NCBI GenBank assembly: GCA_032622095.1
Contig: CP136065.1
Location: 99,953,343-100,017,342, forward strand
DNA length: 64,000 bases
Reading direction: 5' to 3'
Origin: Siphonodentalium dalli
Lineage: Eukaryota; Mollusca; Scaphopoda; Gadilida; Siphonodentaliidae
The position numbers and the translations under genes are program-made. The notes beneath the pieces are model-generated. The model did not search any database and was not told the DNA's origin. It worked only from the letters and a program-made list of their open reading frames with translations. Below, one piece after another: positions 46,629-57,949 of the stretch. The number at the start of each line of letters is the position of its first letter. Within the stretch, counting starts at the first letter, position 1.

Positions 46629-47538
46629 CAACAAGAGCATCGCTAGGGCGTGGCAAAATACGCCCTTTAGCCATTTCGAATTGTACTATCGCAAAATAAG
46701 ATAATACTTTGAGCTTACATTTGAAGAAAATATGATATACCCCTAATTTCAATGCCAAAATGTGGTCAAATTCTAAGTTGAAAAAATGGCCATAACTCAT
46801 GTAAAAATAATTAGACAGAACCTATATTCAAACTTGGTCTGTTGTTTTAGCTGGGAAATACACATACCAGCTTTGGTTCAGCTCAAATAATCAAAACTGG
46901 AGTTATCGGTCGGAAACCAAAATGTTATGAAATTGGTCAAATTCTAAGTTGAAAAAGGGCTGTAACTCATGTAAAAATAACTGGACGGAACCCATATTCG
47001 AACTTGGCCTGTATCTTTAGCTGGGAAATACACATACCAACTTTGGTTCAGAACAAATAATCCAAACTGGAGTTATCGGTCGGAAACCAAAAATGTTAAC
47101 AGACGGTCAAATTCTAAGTCGAAAAAGGGCCGTAACTCATGTAAAAATAATTGGACGGAACCCATATTCGAACTTGGCCTGTATCTTTAGCTGGGAAATA
47201 CACATACCAACTTTGGTTCAGATCAAATAATCCAAACTGGAGTTATCGGTCGGAAACCAAAAATGTTAAATGACGGTCAAATTCTAAGTCGAAAAAGGGC
47301 CGTAACTCATGTAAAAATATTTGGACGGAACCTATATTCGAACTTGGCCTGTATCTTTAGCTGGGAAATACACATACCAACTTTGGTTCAGATCAAATAA
47401 TCCAAACTGGAGTTATCGATCGGAAACCAAAAATGTTAACGGACGGACGGACAGACAGGCGGACAGACGGACGGACGGACGGACAGACGGACAGACTGAT
47501 AACATAATACGACCTTTTTTCAAAAAGGGCGTATAAAA
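46629..47538 (+). repeat. HINE-like array, ~178-bp monomer, 4-5 copies
   Basis: It starts AACAAGAGCATCGCTAGGGC. Monomers are closely related (CATATTCGAACTTGGCCTG, TAGCTGGGAAATACACATAC). It ends with (GGAC)n and a hairpin, CGACCTTTTTTC and AAAAAGGGCGTATAAAA. Confidence 0.8.
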
Positions 47539-47783
47539 ATCAATTAATCAGTCAAAACCAAAATTGATATAAGTGAATAGTGTGCAAAGATACCCAACAT
47601 ATATTAAGAGATATGAGGAAGAGTCCATGTACATTATAGCATGTGTCTATGGAAACCTTGGAAAGGGTTAATTATTTTTGAAGCAAATTAATGGAATTTA
47701 GTCTTATGTAGGTGAGTGGGGGCTCTTATCTCACACTGTAATGAAATTTCAAGAATAGGATAAACACCAGTCTTATGCTGCCA

Positions 47784-47972
47784 TTAATCAATTTGACAGT
47801 TAGAATAAACAAACAGCCAGCCACCAGTGTTGTTTATCTTGACCACCAGAGCTCTGTATAATATGTCATCACTCATTTCATAACAGATTTCACTTGGAAT
47901 GACAACATCTATAAAATGTCCTCTCATATACTCTGGATGTTGGATGATCACATGGTAATTTATTGATATCAT
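47784..47972 (-). CDS. Possible terminal exon of a second host gene
   Basis: An open stretch reads EYMRGHFIDVVIPSEICYEM, then ILYRALVVKINNTGGWLFVY, with alternating hydrophobic pattern and a TAA stop at the 3' side. A possible acceptor is CATCCAG before AGTATATGAG. It has no pyrimidine tract. The sequence looks more protein-like than surrounding DNA, but no family is recognised. Confidence 0.3.
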   Translation of the reverse strand: MISINYHVIIQHPEYMRGHFIDVVIPSEICYEMSDDILYRALVVKINNTGGWLFVYSNCQID

Positions 47973-48189
47973 TATATTACATGAAACTATTGCAATAAAA
48001 TCTTCATATTTTCAAAACAGGATATCACACCTAATTAATCGTATAAAACTAAAATAAATGAAAGTGTCAATATTTTTTTTTTATTATTTAAAATTTTTTT
48101 TATTGTTATTAAAGTTCAAACAAAATTTAATATTTGTATATGCTAAATTTAGCAAGGAGTTAAATCTAAAAAAATTGAATTTTAAATTT

Positions 48190-48620
48190 TTTATTTTTTT
48201 TTCGAAAAAGGGTCATAACTCCTTTAAAATTAATCGGATCAAACCCATATTCGGACTCGATCTGTATTTTGGGCTTCGAAACTCACATACCAAATTTGGT
48301 TCCAATCAAATAAAAAATGTTTGAGTTATGGCAGAATGCGTGAATTCTAAGTTGAAAAAGGGCCATAACTCTGTAACAAAAACTCAGATCAAACCCAAAT
48401 TCGAACTCGATCTGTATTTTGGGCTGAGAAACCCATATACAAAATTTGGTTTCGATCGGATAGAAAATGTTTGAGTTATCGCATTACTCGTAAAGTGTCT
48501 ACGGACAGACAGACAGACAGACAGACGGACAGACAGACAGACGGACGAACGACGAGTGGTCAATCCGGGCAACGACACTATGTTTACCATACTATGGTAT
48601 GGGTAAACATAAAAAGGGCA
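48190..48620 (+). repeat. HINE-like array, two monomers
   Basis: Monomers carry AAAAGGGTCATAACTCC, ATATTCGGACTCGATCTG and CAAATTTGGTTCCAATC. They are followed by a long GGACAGACAGAC run and a hairpin, GTTTACCATAC with GTATGGGTAAAC. Confidence 0.75.
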
Positions 48621-49084
48621 TATAGCTCCCTCAGAAATGAACAGACTGAACCGAAATTCAAAATTAACCTGCGTTTCAATGAGAGCCATCCCGACGATCC
48701 ACATATGCATATAGTACCAAATTTTAAAGTAATAAAATGACTATATACCCTACATGTACATTAATAAGTTACTAAATTTAAGGTTTATCATCTGGACACC
48801 AAAATAATAAAAGGTCGCACACGCTAGGTGGCTTTTTGAAAACAAAGAAGTCAAATTCTGGCAACTTGACAATGACCTGTGCATTCTCAAAGGTGAACCC
48901 CACAACAAATATACATTGTAAAGACATTCTTTTGAAGATTGCTCAAGTTTCTCATTTCAGTCTTCGAAATTGGCCACAGAAATAAAGCAATACTGTGGGA
49001 AATGCTAAGGTGTCTTGTGGTATCTAACATGCCCCAGCTTTAAATTTGCAGTAGGATGTTTTTTGCAAATTTTGAGGGCTAGTA

Positions 49085-49172
49085 TAGTGATGGTCTATCT
49101 TAGCCATTATTGGTCTCTGATGGCTAAGCGAGGGTTAACAGGTGGCTTAATAAGCCATTCTGTTCAGTAAGG
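49085..49172 (-). repeat. ~90-bp repeat, inverted copy of 54700-54790
   Basis: TATAGTGATGGTCTATCTTAG through GGCTTAATAAGCCATTCTGT matches the reverse complement of 54700-54790. It contains an AT-rich GGCTTAATAAGCC palindrome. Confidence 0.65.
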
Positions 49173-49312
49173 GCTGTCATTTAGACAATGGAAATATTAT
49201 GATTTCTAAGTCGAAAAAAAGCCACATAAGTCTGTTCACCTGTGTTTTCTGATCTGTAAACCAATTCAACCAAATATAAAGATTTTTTTTTAGTGTTTCA
49301 AGTTATCATTCG

Positions 49313-50660
49313 TCAGTGGAAGACTTCAAGTCACAACCAATTTGTCATAATTTAGCATTGAAAATGGAAAATAAACCTATTTATCTAAAGACATGGATAG
49401 AAAAACAAATTTTGTGTGTCAATGATATTTTAAATGAAGACAATTCTTTTATGAATACTGAAGAATTTTTTCTAAAATATAGACTTAAAGTGAATTACCT
49501 AACATTGCAAGGAATAGTGATTTCAATCCCTATAAATTGGAGAAAAATAATAAGATTTAGTCAGAATACACTCGATGAGATTAAAAAAAATAAGATCCAA
49601 CAAGACATTCAAAGAGAGGAAAGGTTAAACAATTACCTCTATTGGAATTTCATAAATATTTTAGTACCAAATAAGCCATGTGCCCAAATTGGATGGTGCA
49701 ACAGACTAAATCTTGAGTCACAACAACTAGACTGGAAAAATATATATATGAGGTGTTTCAAAATTACAAAAAGTACGAAATTGCAAGCCTTCCAGTTCCA
49801 AATAAATCATAATACTTTGGTCACAAATATATTCCTGGAAAAATGTAAAATCATATCAACTAGTATGTGTACTTTATGTAACAATGAAAGAGAAACTACT
49901 GAGCACCTGCTAGCAAACTGCTGCAAGGTACTCCCATTATGGAATTATGTGTCAGGCTTTCTGGATGATTGCTTTAATATAAACTCTGCATTGACAACGG
50001 ATGAAATACTTTTTGGAATTGGGAAAAACCAACATTTTTTAGCAATAAATAATTTAATACTGTTAACAAAACGTTATATTTATATAACACGATGCAATAA
50101 AGAAAACGTGTCAAAATCATCCCTTTTAAATTTCCTAAATCATGAGTTCAAAATAGAAAAATTAGAAACCCAATGGAATAACAGTTTAGTAAGCAGTTTT
50201 GAAAAAAAGTGGAACAGTGTCCTCAGCCTAATTAATGAAGCATCTTAAAGAAAACACTATATCGTAAAATACAAAATAATAGGATCTGAATAGGATGGAA
50301 AATGTGCAAGGCCTCTGCAAAAAGTTCACAAACACAACCTCTAACATGAGTAACAGGTCAGCATATACAAAAACACAACCATTATATTTTAGTTATACCA
50401 TTAAAAAGTCAATCACTAGTAAAATCAGAGAATGACTGTTTAATGAAGACCTGACAAAACATTTTAATGACACGGATTTCATTTTAATTTGAACGATATT
50501 TGACACTGTGCCACAATATAATGTAAAAATGCATTGGAAAAAGTAAGATTTTATAACATATATCTTTATTATTATATAAGTTATGTATGTACTTGAATTT
50601 ATGTAAAACATATCGCAAATTGTACCAAAAAGATGAATAAATTATTAAAAAAAAAGAAAA
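49313..50660 (+). mobile_element. 5'-truncated LINE (L1/Tx1-like) with 13-bp target duplication
   Basis: AAGTTATCATTCG lies on both sides (49300-49312 and 50661-50673). The element holds the end of ORF2, a 3' UTR of about 400 bp and an A-rich tail (ATTAAAAAAAAAGAAAA). Truncation at the 5' end with a 3' A tail is typical of target-primed reverse transcription. Confidence 0.85.
49316..50248 (+). CDS. LINE ORF2, C-terminal fragment with zf-RVT knuckle
   Basis: The frame has 310 residues and is open to the 5' truncation point, so the first Met is arbitrary. WKNIYMRCFKITKSTKLQAF, then QFQINHNTLVTNIFLEKCKI, precedes C-x2-C-x8-H-x4-C (CTLCNNERETTEHLLANC) and an LW motif. This is the zf-RVT domain after the reverse transcriptase of L1/Tx1-type elements. 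The polymerase itself is absent. The frame is intact, which suggests a recent insertion. Confidence 0.75.
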   Translation: MEDFKSQPICHNLALKMENKPIYLKTWIEKQILCVNDILNEDNSFMNTEEFFLKYRLKVNYLTLQGIVISIPINWRKIIRFSQNTLDEIKKNKIQQDIQREERLNNYLYWNFINILVPNKPCAQIGWCNRLNLESQQLDWKNIYMRCFKITKSTKLQAFQFQINHNTLVTNIFLEKCKIISTSMCTLCNNERETTEHLLANCCKVLPLWNYVSGFLDDCFNINSALTTDEILFGIGKNQHFLAINNLILLTKRYIYITRCNKENVSKSSLLNFLNHEFKIEKLETQWNNSLVSSFEKKWNSVLSLINEAS

Positions 50661-51139
50661 AAGTTATCATTCGGACAACACAAAAACTGTGATAAAAAGG
50701 GCATACCGGGCGGGGGAAGATACCCAGGGGGGGGAGATATCGTGTTACACCGGTACTAGTAACTCCGTCAAAAATCATCGGACTGTGACCAAAATTGAAC
50801 TTGGCCTGCGTCTTCTCAAAGGTGAACAAAGTCCCAAATATCAAGTACTTCTGTTGAATATTGCTCAAGTTATCATCTGGACAACCAAAACACTGTGATT
50901 TCTAAGTACAAAAAGAAGCATAACTCTGTCAAAAATCATTGAGCTGTGACAAACATTAAACTTCAATAATGTGATGATTATTCCTCATACCAAGTTTCCT
51001 TTCGATCGGACAACTTGAACTGGAGCAAACGTCTGGACAAGGAATCTGATGGACCCCGCTGATTACAATATTCCTCCAAAAATTTCTGGGGACAATTAGT
51101 CCTCTGAAAATTTGGGGGACAATCCGCAAATTCTACGGG

Positions 51140-51714
51140 ACAATGTGGGACATAAGCAAACTGCAGGACATGATGAAGGACAAAATGATAAAAGTATGGG
51201 ACAGAATTTGTAATTGCGTGGGACGGGACAACCAATGTCTCGAAGGATCTAACTAGCACATTGAGGGCTCGATCATTTTGGTGTCTAATGAAAGCTTGAT
51301 ACCCCAGGTAAATATATATTAACCCCCACCACTCACTCTAAGACAATTTTGAAAATTTTATCAAGGCTGTGGGACAGATATGTAAAATTGTGTTTTTACA
51401 TCGAAAAAGCAATGCCCATTGCCATAACCAAATTAATAGGTATACCTATATAAGTACAGTATCTTTTCTATTTCATTATAGAAATAGGTAAATATCAAAT
51501 TATCATACGACTTCCACATTGTCGCCCAATGTTTTGAGTTTTTCCACAGGGGCCTGTAACGCGCTTCCGCCCCCCTTTTGCGCTGCCCATATACGCCGCT
51601 TCTATATACGCGCCTGCTTCACGCTAATGGTAGTATAATAGACATACGGGAAACTGTAGAAATTCAACTTTTTACCATCCCTCGGCAATTGGACAAATTT
51701 AGGCCATTACACCA
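51140..51714. other. Non-coding stretch up to assembly gap
   Basis: GGGACA-rich sequence runs to 51240, then ordinary AT-rich DNA. A CG-rich patch (ACGCGCTTCCGCCCCCC) lies near 51560. No gene is seen. Confidence 0.35.
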
Positions 51715-51814
51715 NNNNNNNNNNNNNNNNNNNNNNNNNNNNNNNNNNNNNNNNNNNNNNNNNNNNNNNNNNNNNNNNNNNNNNNNNNNNNNNNNNNNNN
51801 NNNNNNNNNNNNNN
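51715..51814. other. Assembly gap (100 N)
   Basis: Exactly 100 N bases. The round number suggests a scaffold gap of unknown true size. Confidence 0.95.
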
Positions 51815-51895
51815 TCAATGAGTTAATTAGCAGAAAAATCACCTTCTAACAAACTTCAGCACAAAATTATACTCAATGGGGAAGTTGTGTGAGAT

Positions 51896-53143
51896 GGGAA
51901 CGGGACTACCCGCCCCCGAGACAACCCGCCCCTATGCTATTTTGGGGGCGGGTTGTCCCGATAAATGAGGGCGGGTTGTCCCGAAATTGTTAATAGTGAT
52001 TATGTTCTTTGATGATATATTATTAAAGATTTTGATCAACAAAACATGTGTTTATTCATTAATTATGTCAATGCGTGGACTGGGATAAAGAATGACACAA
52101 TGTTTTGACAACTGAACGGCACTTAAGGTAAGTGAAGACTAATTAAAAGGGGTGCTTTCAAAACAAACATTTGATGCAAATGTTTCATTATCACAGTGTG
52201 TTATCACATCACACAGCGGATAGCTCAGTTGGTTTGTGGGCCGACCTCTGAGCTACACCTTTGACACGGTCGAGGGTTCAAATCCGACAAAATATCGGTC
52301 GGACTTTGTGTCGCCATCTGCATTCCCAGTACCACGGGCATCACAAATCAATCATCGATGCCACGATCAGTGATCTGAGAAAGATTCCAGAAGCCAAAGA
52401 GTCTCAGACAAAATTTGAAAAAATGCGTACTGGACTAACTTCGTACCTCTGCTCCTCTCGTAATGTCATGACCAGGGATGACACTACACTTGGCACACCG
52501 TCGGATCGGGAGCCGACGCTAATGGCTGTCCTGTGTGCAACAATGTGCGCACGTTAAAGATCCCTACCGTGGCGAAGAAGTCACGGGTTCGGCGAAAAAA
52601 CTTCCTGGAAAAATTATGGATCTACTCGATCCCGTCCTGTAAAAGCCAGCCTTGGTCACTAGGACGTAACAACTACAGATACACTTAGTGATCATGATTC
52701 ATCTCACTGATGTTAACTGGAGGTGAGTATCCAAACAGCCTTTGAACGATGCCGACAGAACTGGGTATATTAACTCTCGGAATGAGTGTGGGACATCTTC
52801 ATTGGGATTTTGTTTTTAATCTTCGTTCATATTCATTCATTCCGTTTTTAAATTTCGTTCATTAAACTTCGTAATAAATAAACATATTTTCATTGATGCA
52901 TTTTTGTGTTCATAAGTTATATTATATTACATGTGTATTTATTGTTGTCCATGTTGTTAAATCAAATACAAATCTATAAAAAAAAAAAACCAGTTTCGTT
53001 AAACAAACATCTCATAATCCTCTCACACCTCCTAATTAGCCACTGATTACCACTAATTGATTTTTGGGGGCGGGTTGTCCAGGGGCGAGTTGTCTCAGAG
53101 TGAAAGGGGGCGGGTTGTCTCGGGGGCGGGTAGTCACGGACCC
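51896..53143. mobile_element. Mutator-like (MULE) non-autonomous element
   Basis: The TIRs are about 37 bp: left GGGAACGGGACTACCCGCC then CCCGAGACAACCCGCCCC; right is its near-complement. Nine-base GTGTGAGAT flanks both sides (51887-51895, 53144-53152). GGG termini with a 9-bp duplication point to Mutator. Repeats of GGGGGCGGGTTGTC extend inward on both sides. No transposase is present. A SINE lies inside. Confidence 0.8.
52216..52690 (+). repeat. tRNA-derived SINE
   Basis: The head has a box A (TAGCTCAGTTGG, 52221-52232) and box B (GGTTCAAATCC, 52275-52285) of an RNA polymerase III promoter. The acceptor stem does not pair, so it is not a functional tRNA. The body carries GCGCACGTTAAAGATCCC (52547-52564), a phrase typical of a conserved domain in invertebrate SINEs. 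The tail is ACGTAACAACTACAGATACA. No target duplication is clear. Confidence 0.75.
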
Positions 53144-53152
53144 GTGTGAGAT

Positions 53153-54290
53153 TGCCATCTATATAACTGAAATTTCATGAAGAGGCCAATTAACCAACCC
53201 ATAGCCCATGCGAAGGTACCACGAAACATTGTTAGAAATGATTGGACCAGAACTAGTCCAAAATTGACTATACATAATTTGAATGTATATCTTTAGTATC
53301 CCGTCGACTGGACCAGAACCAAATTCAAACTTTTCATATGTACATGTGTAACAAACATAATTATGGCAGACGGGCACAGCTCATTTCGAAGTAGTCCAAA
53401 ATTGACTATACATTGAAATATTGATATCTTTAGTATCCCGTAGATTTTCGACTAATTTCGAAGGTAGGCCTACCCGAAAATTGAAACAGGGATTGAATGT
53501 AACAATAGTCGGAACGAGAGAGAGAAGCCTTCAAAATGTACACCGCCGCCGTTACATGATGTCTACTTAATTTGCTGCTTAATTATTTTCTAAATGACTT
53601 CAGTTTAACTCATGAACAGACTTGTAATAAATAGAGAGAATCCCGCAGCAAGAACATCCGAAAAATGGAAAAAGTTTGTCGACATTGCAACTTTCGGTTT
53701 CGAAATCACATTTTATCACACTTCCTTGTTTTATCGTAATATTCCGCCAAAGTTCGTGCATTTCCGTATTTTATCCACTAAACACTAAAAGGTGTAAGCC
53801 AGGTCCGGCAAATGCAAATGCTCAGTTTTCGGCACTAAATGTGTTTACAATGGGAGTTCAGGGACGGGGTGGGGGTAGATAGTATCTCGTCTGCAACATT
53901 GGTACTATCCTTTTTTCAAAAGTTGATTAAGTGAGTTGCCGATCTGACGCATTTGTCCCCGCAAGCTTTCCCGGCGTCGCTATCTTTGTCGGGTTCGAGT
54001 GAAGATTCGGCTGGTTGTATCGGCCGAATCTTCCTATGTTTAGACCTATTTTGGGGATGATTTTTTTTGTGTTTTGTAGTTGTTTTTTTTTTTACATATA
54101 TTAATATTATGACATTATTTTATGTTTATAATAAAGAAAGTTTAATTGTATCTATTATGAATTATGTGGACATATATTTACGTGCGCTCGCGCAACAGTA
54201 TGGCAATCAGACAGATTCGTAGGTTGGTGTCACCCTACTTCACTCCATGACGTCACCAAAAAACGTCTGTCGGATCTTATTTGTCCCTGA
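53153..54290. other. Non-coding stretch with a strong hairpin
   Basis: At 54001-54033 GAAGATTCGGC pairs perfectly with GCCGAATCTTC across an 11-base loop. No gene is seen, and short frames near 53676 are not convincing. Confidence 0.4.
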
Positions 54291-54303
54291 GTGTGATAAC
54301 GTG

Positions 54304-54478
54304 TTCTGTATCTGTAGATATTACAGTGCAGGAACCAATTCTGGTTGTAGACGCACTCGGCAAGGTGCTACCAAGGCTGATTAACTTTATAACCATGTGC
54401 TGATTCCAGTACTTAGTGTTCTTTAACGTACACACACCGAGGTGTGTACACGGGTCAGCCATTATCATTGATGTCCGC
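54304..54478 (-). repeat. SINE 3' part, reverse orientation
   Basis: The reverse complement reads GTACGTTAAAGAACAC and later TATCTACAGATACAGAAC, matching the body and tail layout of the SINE at 52216-52690. The tRNA head is missing. Confidence 0.6.
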
Positions 54479-54699
54479 GCCAGATCTGACAGCGTACTGC
54501 ACCCAAGACAACATACCTAGATAAGTGTTGTAATGGGGGGGGGGGGAGTCGGCATTTTGCATTCTGATCTTTATTCAGTTATCTCGAATGAGACTTTTCA
54601 GCCTGACAAAGTTGGTATCTGAACGAGTTCTGATTTTTGTCAGAATACCCTGACCCGGTTGCGATCCCCGGTCCGCTAGCACGAGAGACCACCCTTACC

Positions 54700-54965
54700 A
54701 AACAGAATGGCTTATTAAGCCATCCCTATGCCCTCCCTTAGCCACCAGAGACCAATGATGGCTAAGATAAACCATCACTATAGTTACTGATTTAGCACTC
54801 ATGAAGAATAAGAAGGTCTGTGATGGCTTAGATTTATGATGATGGCCAAGGTGATGGCTAGTGGATGGCTTATTAAGCCATCAACATGGAATTATATCCA
54901 CTAGCCATCATTATAATTACTGATGGCTAAGAATCTCTTGGCCGATAACCATCAGACTGGAGAAT
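54700..54965. repeat. AAGCCAT palindrome repeat region
   Basis: ATGGCTTATTAAGCCAT (a perfect palindrome) occurs at about 54711 and again near 54865, among repeated GATGGCTAAG phrases. The first 90 bp recur inverted at 49085-49172. Confidence 0.6.
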
Positions 54966-55976
54966 TTTCAACATTAAAATGTTAGCCTTTATGAAAGTCA
55001 TAATGGTTAAGAAACCTGCAGTTCTCATGAGACTGCCATATGGCTGCCATGTGTTGGTCCCAACAGATAGAGGAACATAAGTTCTAAAAATAGGTTATGT
55101 TTATACACAGGCCTGATAGATGCATCCTGGGATATGGAGCCAACTTGTATTCAAATTTTAACAGCTATTCACTGATCAATTCAGTTTGTTGTTCCAGTAT
55201 TTTTTACACTCATGATGTTCTAGCGGTCTTATAAACTTGTGATGTCTTTAGTTGAGATTCATTGGACGAGTACTGTAATGGCTTCAAGATATGCTGAGCC
55301 TGGTATTTTAAAAGCTGTGAAAAAAGTATTAAAAATCTGCATGTTTATAAAATATTCTGCCTAAGATTCTGAGAGAATATATATCCTACTGCGGCACTAA
55401 AATGCAGTAGGCCTACGATATATCTCGGCTACCGACTTCCCTGATGTTGATGGGGTTATTTTTAAATTGCATATATATAATACAAGTAGGGATGTGCATG
55501 AATTGTGAATAACAATATTAGACACCAGGGAGGTAATATACATGTATTTGGCTAGATCATTGCATGTCACGAATATCTACTCTGGCTACGTCATAATTAA
55601 CAGGCGCTCGTATATAGGTAGTACCAACCCACCACCCCATCCCGCCACCCATTGTGGCGCTCGTATATAGGAAGTACCCATGCACCCACCAGTTCATATC
55701 ATGGGAACAATATTGCAGCTATAAATTATATCTCTTAGGTAATACATGTTCCTTAGTTAATAATTAGGCTATGCACTGGTATTCCACAGTAAGTGTATGT
55801 TACAACTTCCAGCTCGAGATTGCATGCATGAAATTAACTAAGAATAGGTCAATTTGTTGAGCCAAGTCTGACTTGCATCCCTTACAATCGTGGAATTTCT
55901 TCCGGGTAATCAATTCAATGTTTATTGGGATATCGACTCACAATGGTCGCAAACATTCATGCAATCTGTAGTTGGT
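54966..55976. other. Non-coding stretch
   Basis: A short direct repeat (GGCGCTCGTATATAGG, about 50-bp period) lies at 55602-55675. No gene is seen. Confidence 0.35.
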
Positions 55977-55984
55977 ACCATATG

Positions 55985-56111
55985 CAGGGATGCCGGAGAA
56001 GGGGGGCATGCGGGGCACTCACTTGCCCCCTTTGCCCTGACCCAGGGAAGTGCAGTGGGTGCCACCCTGACTGGTTTGTCACCTTGCCCTTTGATGCTTC
56101 CGGCGTCCCTG
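55985..56111. mobile_element. 127-bp hAT MITE with 8-bp target duplication
   Basis: The ends CAGGGATGCCGGA and inverted CAGGGACGCCGGA are flanked by ACCATATG at 55977-55984 and 56112-56119. It has no coding capacity. Confidence 0.85.
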
Positions 56112-56614
56112 ACCATATGACACCTTCTGTGAAATAGATTATTAAGGAACACGTACTAACAAAGAGATATATTCCGTGCTCTGTGTGTTGAATGCTATAA
56201 AGTTCGCCGTCAGAACATCAAAACGTTCCCATATTTTAAACGGGTGGAATATAATTACTACCTGCGTAGACAGAGTAGAAATTCATGACATGATCTAATA
56301 CTAAGTCTTGTCGACCCATTCCTGTCTTCTATAAGAGAAATACGGTCACGTGTGCTAACTGCAGCAAGTCCTTAGAAATGCAGCAAGTTCATATATATAG
56401 AAATGCAACTACAAAGGCATTTCAACATAATTATTTATTATTATATTATAATTATTATTATGTTCATGTCTGGAACCACCCTTGTATTATAGATGCAATT
56501 TTAAAATAACCATCAAATTATTGTCAACTGGGACAAATACTGAGATCCAACAGAAATGCTGCATCGCGTATCGACAAAGATAGCAACGCCGGACAGTCCA
56601 GACAGTCCCACTTC

Positions 56615-56617
<3 letters not shown>

Positions 56618-56656
<39 letters not shown>
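56618..56656. repeat. (CT)n microsatellite
   Basis: About 18 CT units between CCTCG and CCCTCTCC. Confidence 0.95.
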
Positions 56657-56657
<1 letters not shown>

Positions 56658-56734
56658 TCCACTCCCTTGCCTCTCACGACATCATCATTACTATTATTAT
56701 TATAACATTTCCATTCCGTCCCGTCCGACCCCCT

Positions 56735-57240
56735 CACGGTGTGGAATCACGTGGTTTCGAGGCTGGTGAGTACCACGCATTCAAAATGTGCAAACGCACA
56801 AAATCTTAATATTCGAGGAACTGATACAAAACATAGCAGTTTGACTGTTACGAGCATATATGCTGGTTTATTTTTGAAACAAGTTGATACCTTATTTGTT
56901 CGGAAATACTTAGTTGTTTTCTATAACATTCTGACCAAAGTTGCCAGTCGGAGGTGTGTGGAACTGGAATACACCAGTCATACAACTTGGAAAATCCTTC
57001 GACTGACAACTTTGGTCAGAATGTTTGAGCAAACAAATGTGAATTTGGACATATATGTGAGGTATACATATTAGCTTTTTTGAAAGATAGTATGGCATCT
57101 GCTCGTAGCTGTCAAAATACTATGTAATATATCTTTGTTTATTACATTTTACCCCGCTTCTGGTGGCGTTTTATAGATCATCTCGGCCATTTTGAATGTG
57201 TGATACTCATTAACTCGAAACCACGTAATTTCCCACCGTG
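56735..57240. mobile_element. 506-bp TIR element (CACGGTG ends)
   Basis: Imperfect inverted repeats of about 50 bp (CACGGTG at the ends, CACGTGGTTTCGAG, CATTCAAAATG) are flanked by CCCCT on both sides (56730-56734, 57241-57245). A second internal palindrome (CATTCTGACCAAAGTTG and complement) lies at about 56927-57023. The superfamily is unclear. No transposase is present. Confidence 0.7.
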
Positions 57241-57245
57241 CCCCT

Positions 57246-57945
57246 CTACACTTAATGAAGAGTGGGCGCGAAACAAAAGGGGAACAAACTTAACAAAATC
57301 CCTTGGGCTTGTTGCTTAATCCCCTTTCCAATCAATCGATCATCTATACTATTCTATTTTTCAAAACTTTTGTCAAATGTATGTATATGTTATTATGATT
57401 GGAATAAATATGTTTACATTAATGTTCTAAATAGTTAATTTTTCCGGCAACCAACATGAAAGGTAAAATGGGTCTTTTACTAAGTAATTTTATGCTGAAA
57501 TAGCGAGTTAGATTAGCATTGTATCAACTTGGATATCATTTGACCAATTAGGGTATGCATTTGTGTAAAAACAAGTCAGTCAACGACTGTGGAGACATCA
57601 CCTGACTCTGAAGACTGAGAAGACTTGTACTGTGAAGACCATAAGAGTTAGTACTTGTCAAAATCACAAGATCTTGTTTCACTGGTTTGCTTCAGATCAT
57701 GAAGCCAGAATATTGTTATTTTATCAATAACAATTAATACAACTTAGAGTGACTCTAACCGTTGTCTAATCCCCATTAGTTGGATTTAAATCCTAGACAA
57801 TGAACAAATACACTTGTATGCAAGTAGCACACACTCACTGATAATCCAGTGGTTTTATCATGAGCCATACAAACAGATTTGTTGTTCAGGTTATAAAATT
57901 AAAATTGTTTGTTGCTTGGTTACCAGTAAATATAATTTTGTTTCC
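57246..57945. other. Non-coding stretch
   Basis: A fragment near 57578-57670 (GTCAACGACTGTGGAGAC, AAGACTGAGAAGACT) is a diverged copy of the repeat at 22855 and 38690. No gene is seen. Confidence 0.35.
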
Positions 57946-57949
57946 TACT

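Larger units (their letters stand above)
48806..51130 (+). repeat. HINE-like array interrupted by a LINE
   Basis: It starts ATAAAAGGTCGCACACGC. Monomers carry AGTTATCATTCGGACAAC and GCATAACTCTGTCAAAAATC. The array is split at 49312 by the LINE and resumes at 50661. It ends near 51130 with a weak CCCGCTGATTAC and GGGGACAATT signal. Confidence 0.65.

Noticed and set aside
52216-52290. A tRNA gene
   Set aside because: Boxes A and B are present but the acceptor stem does not pair and a SINE body follows.
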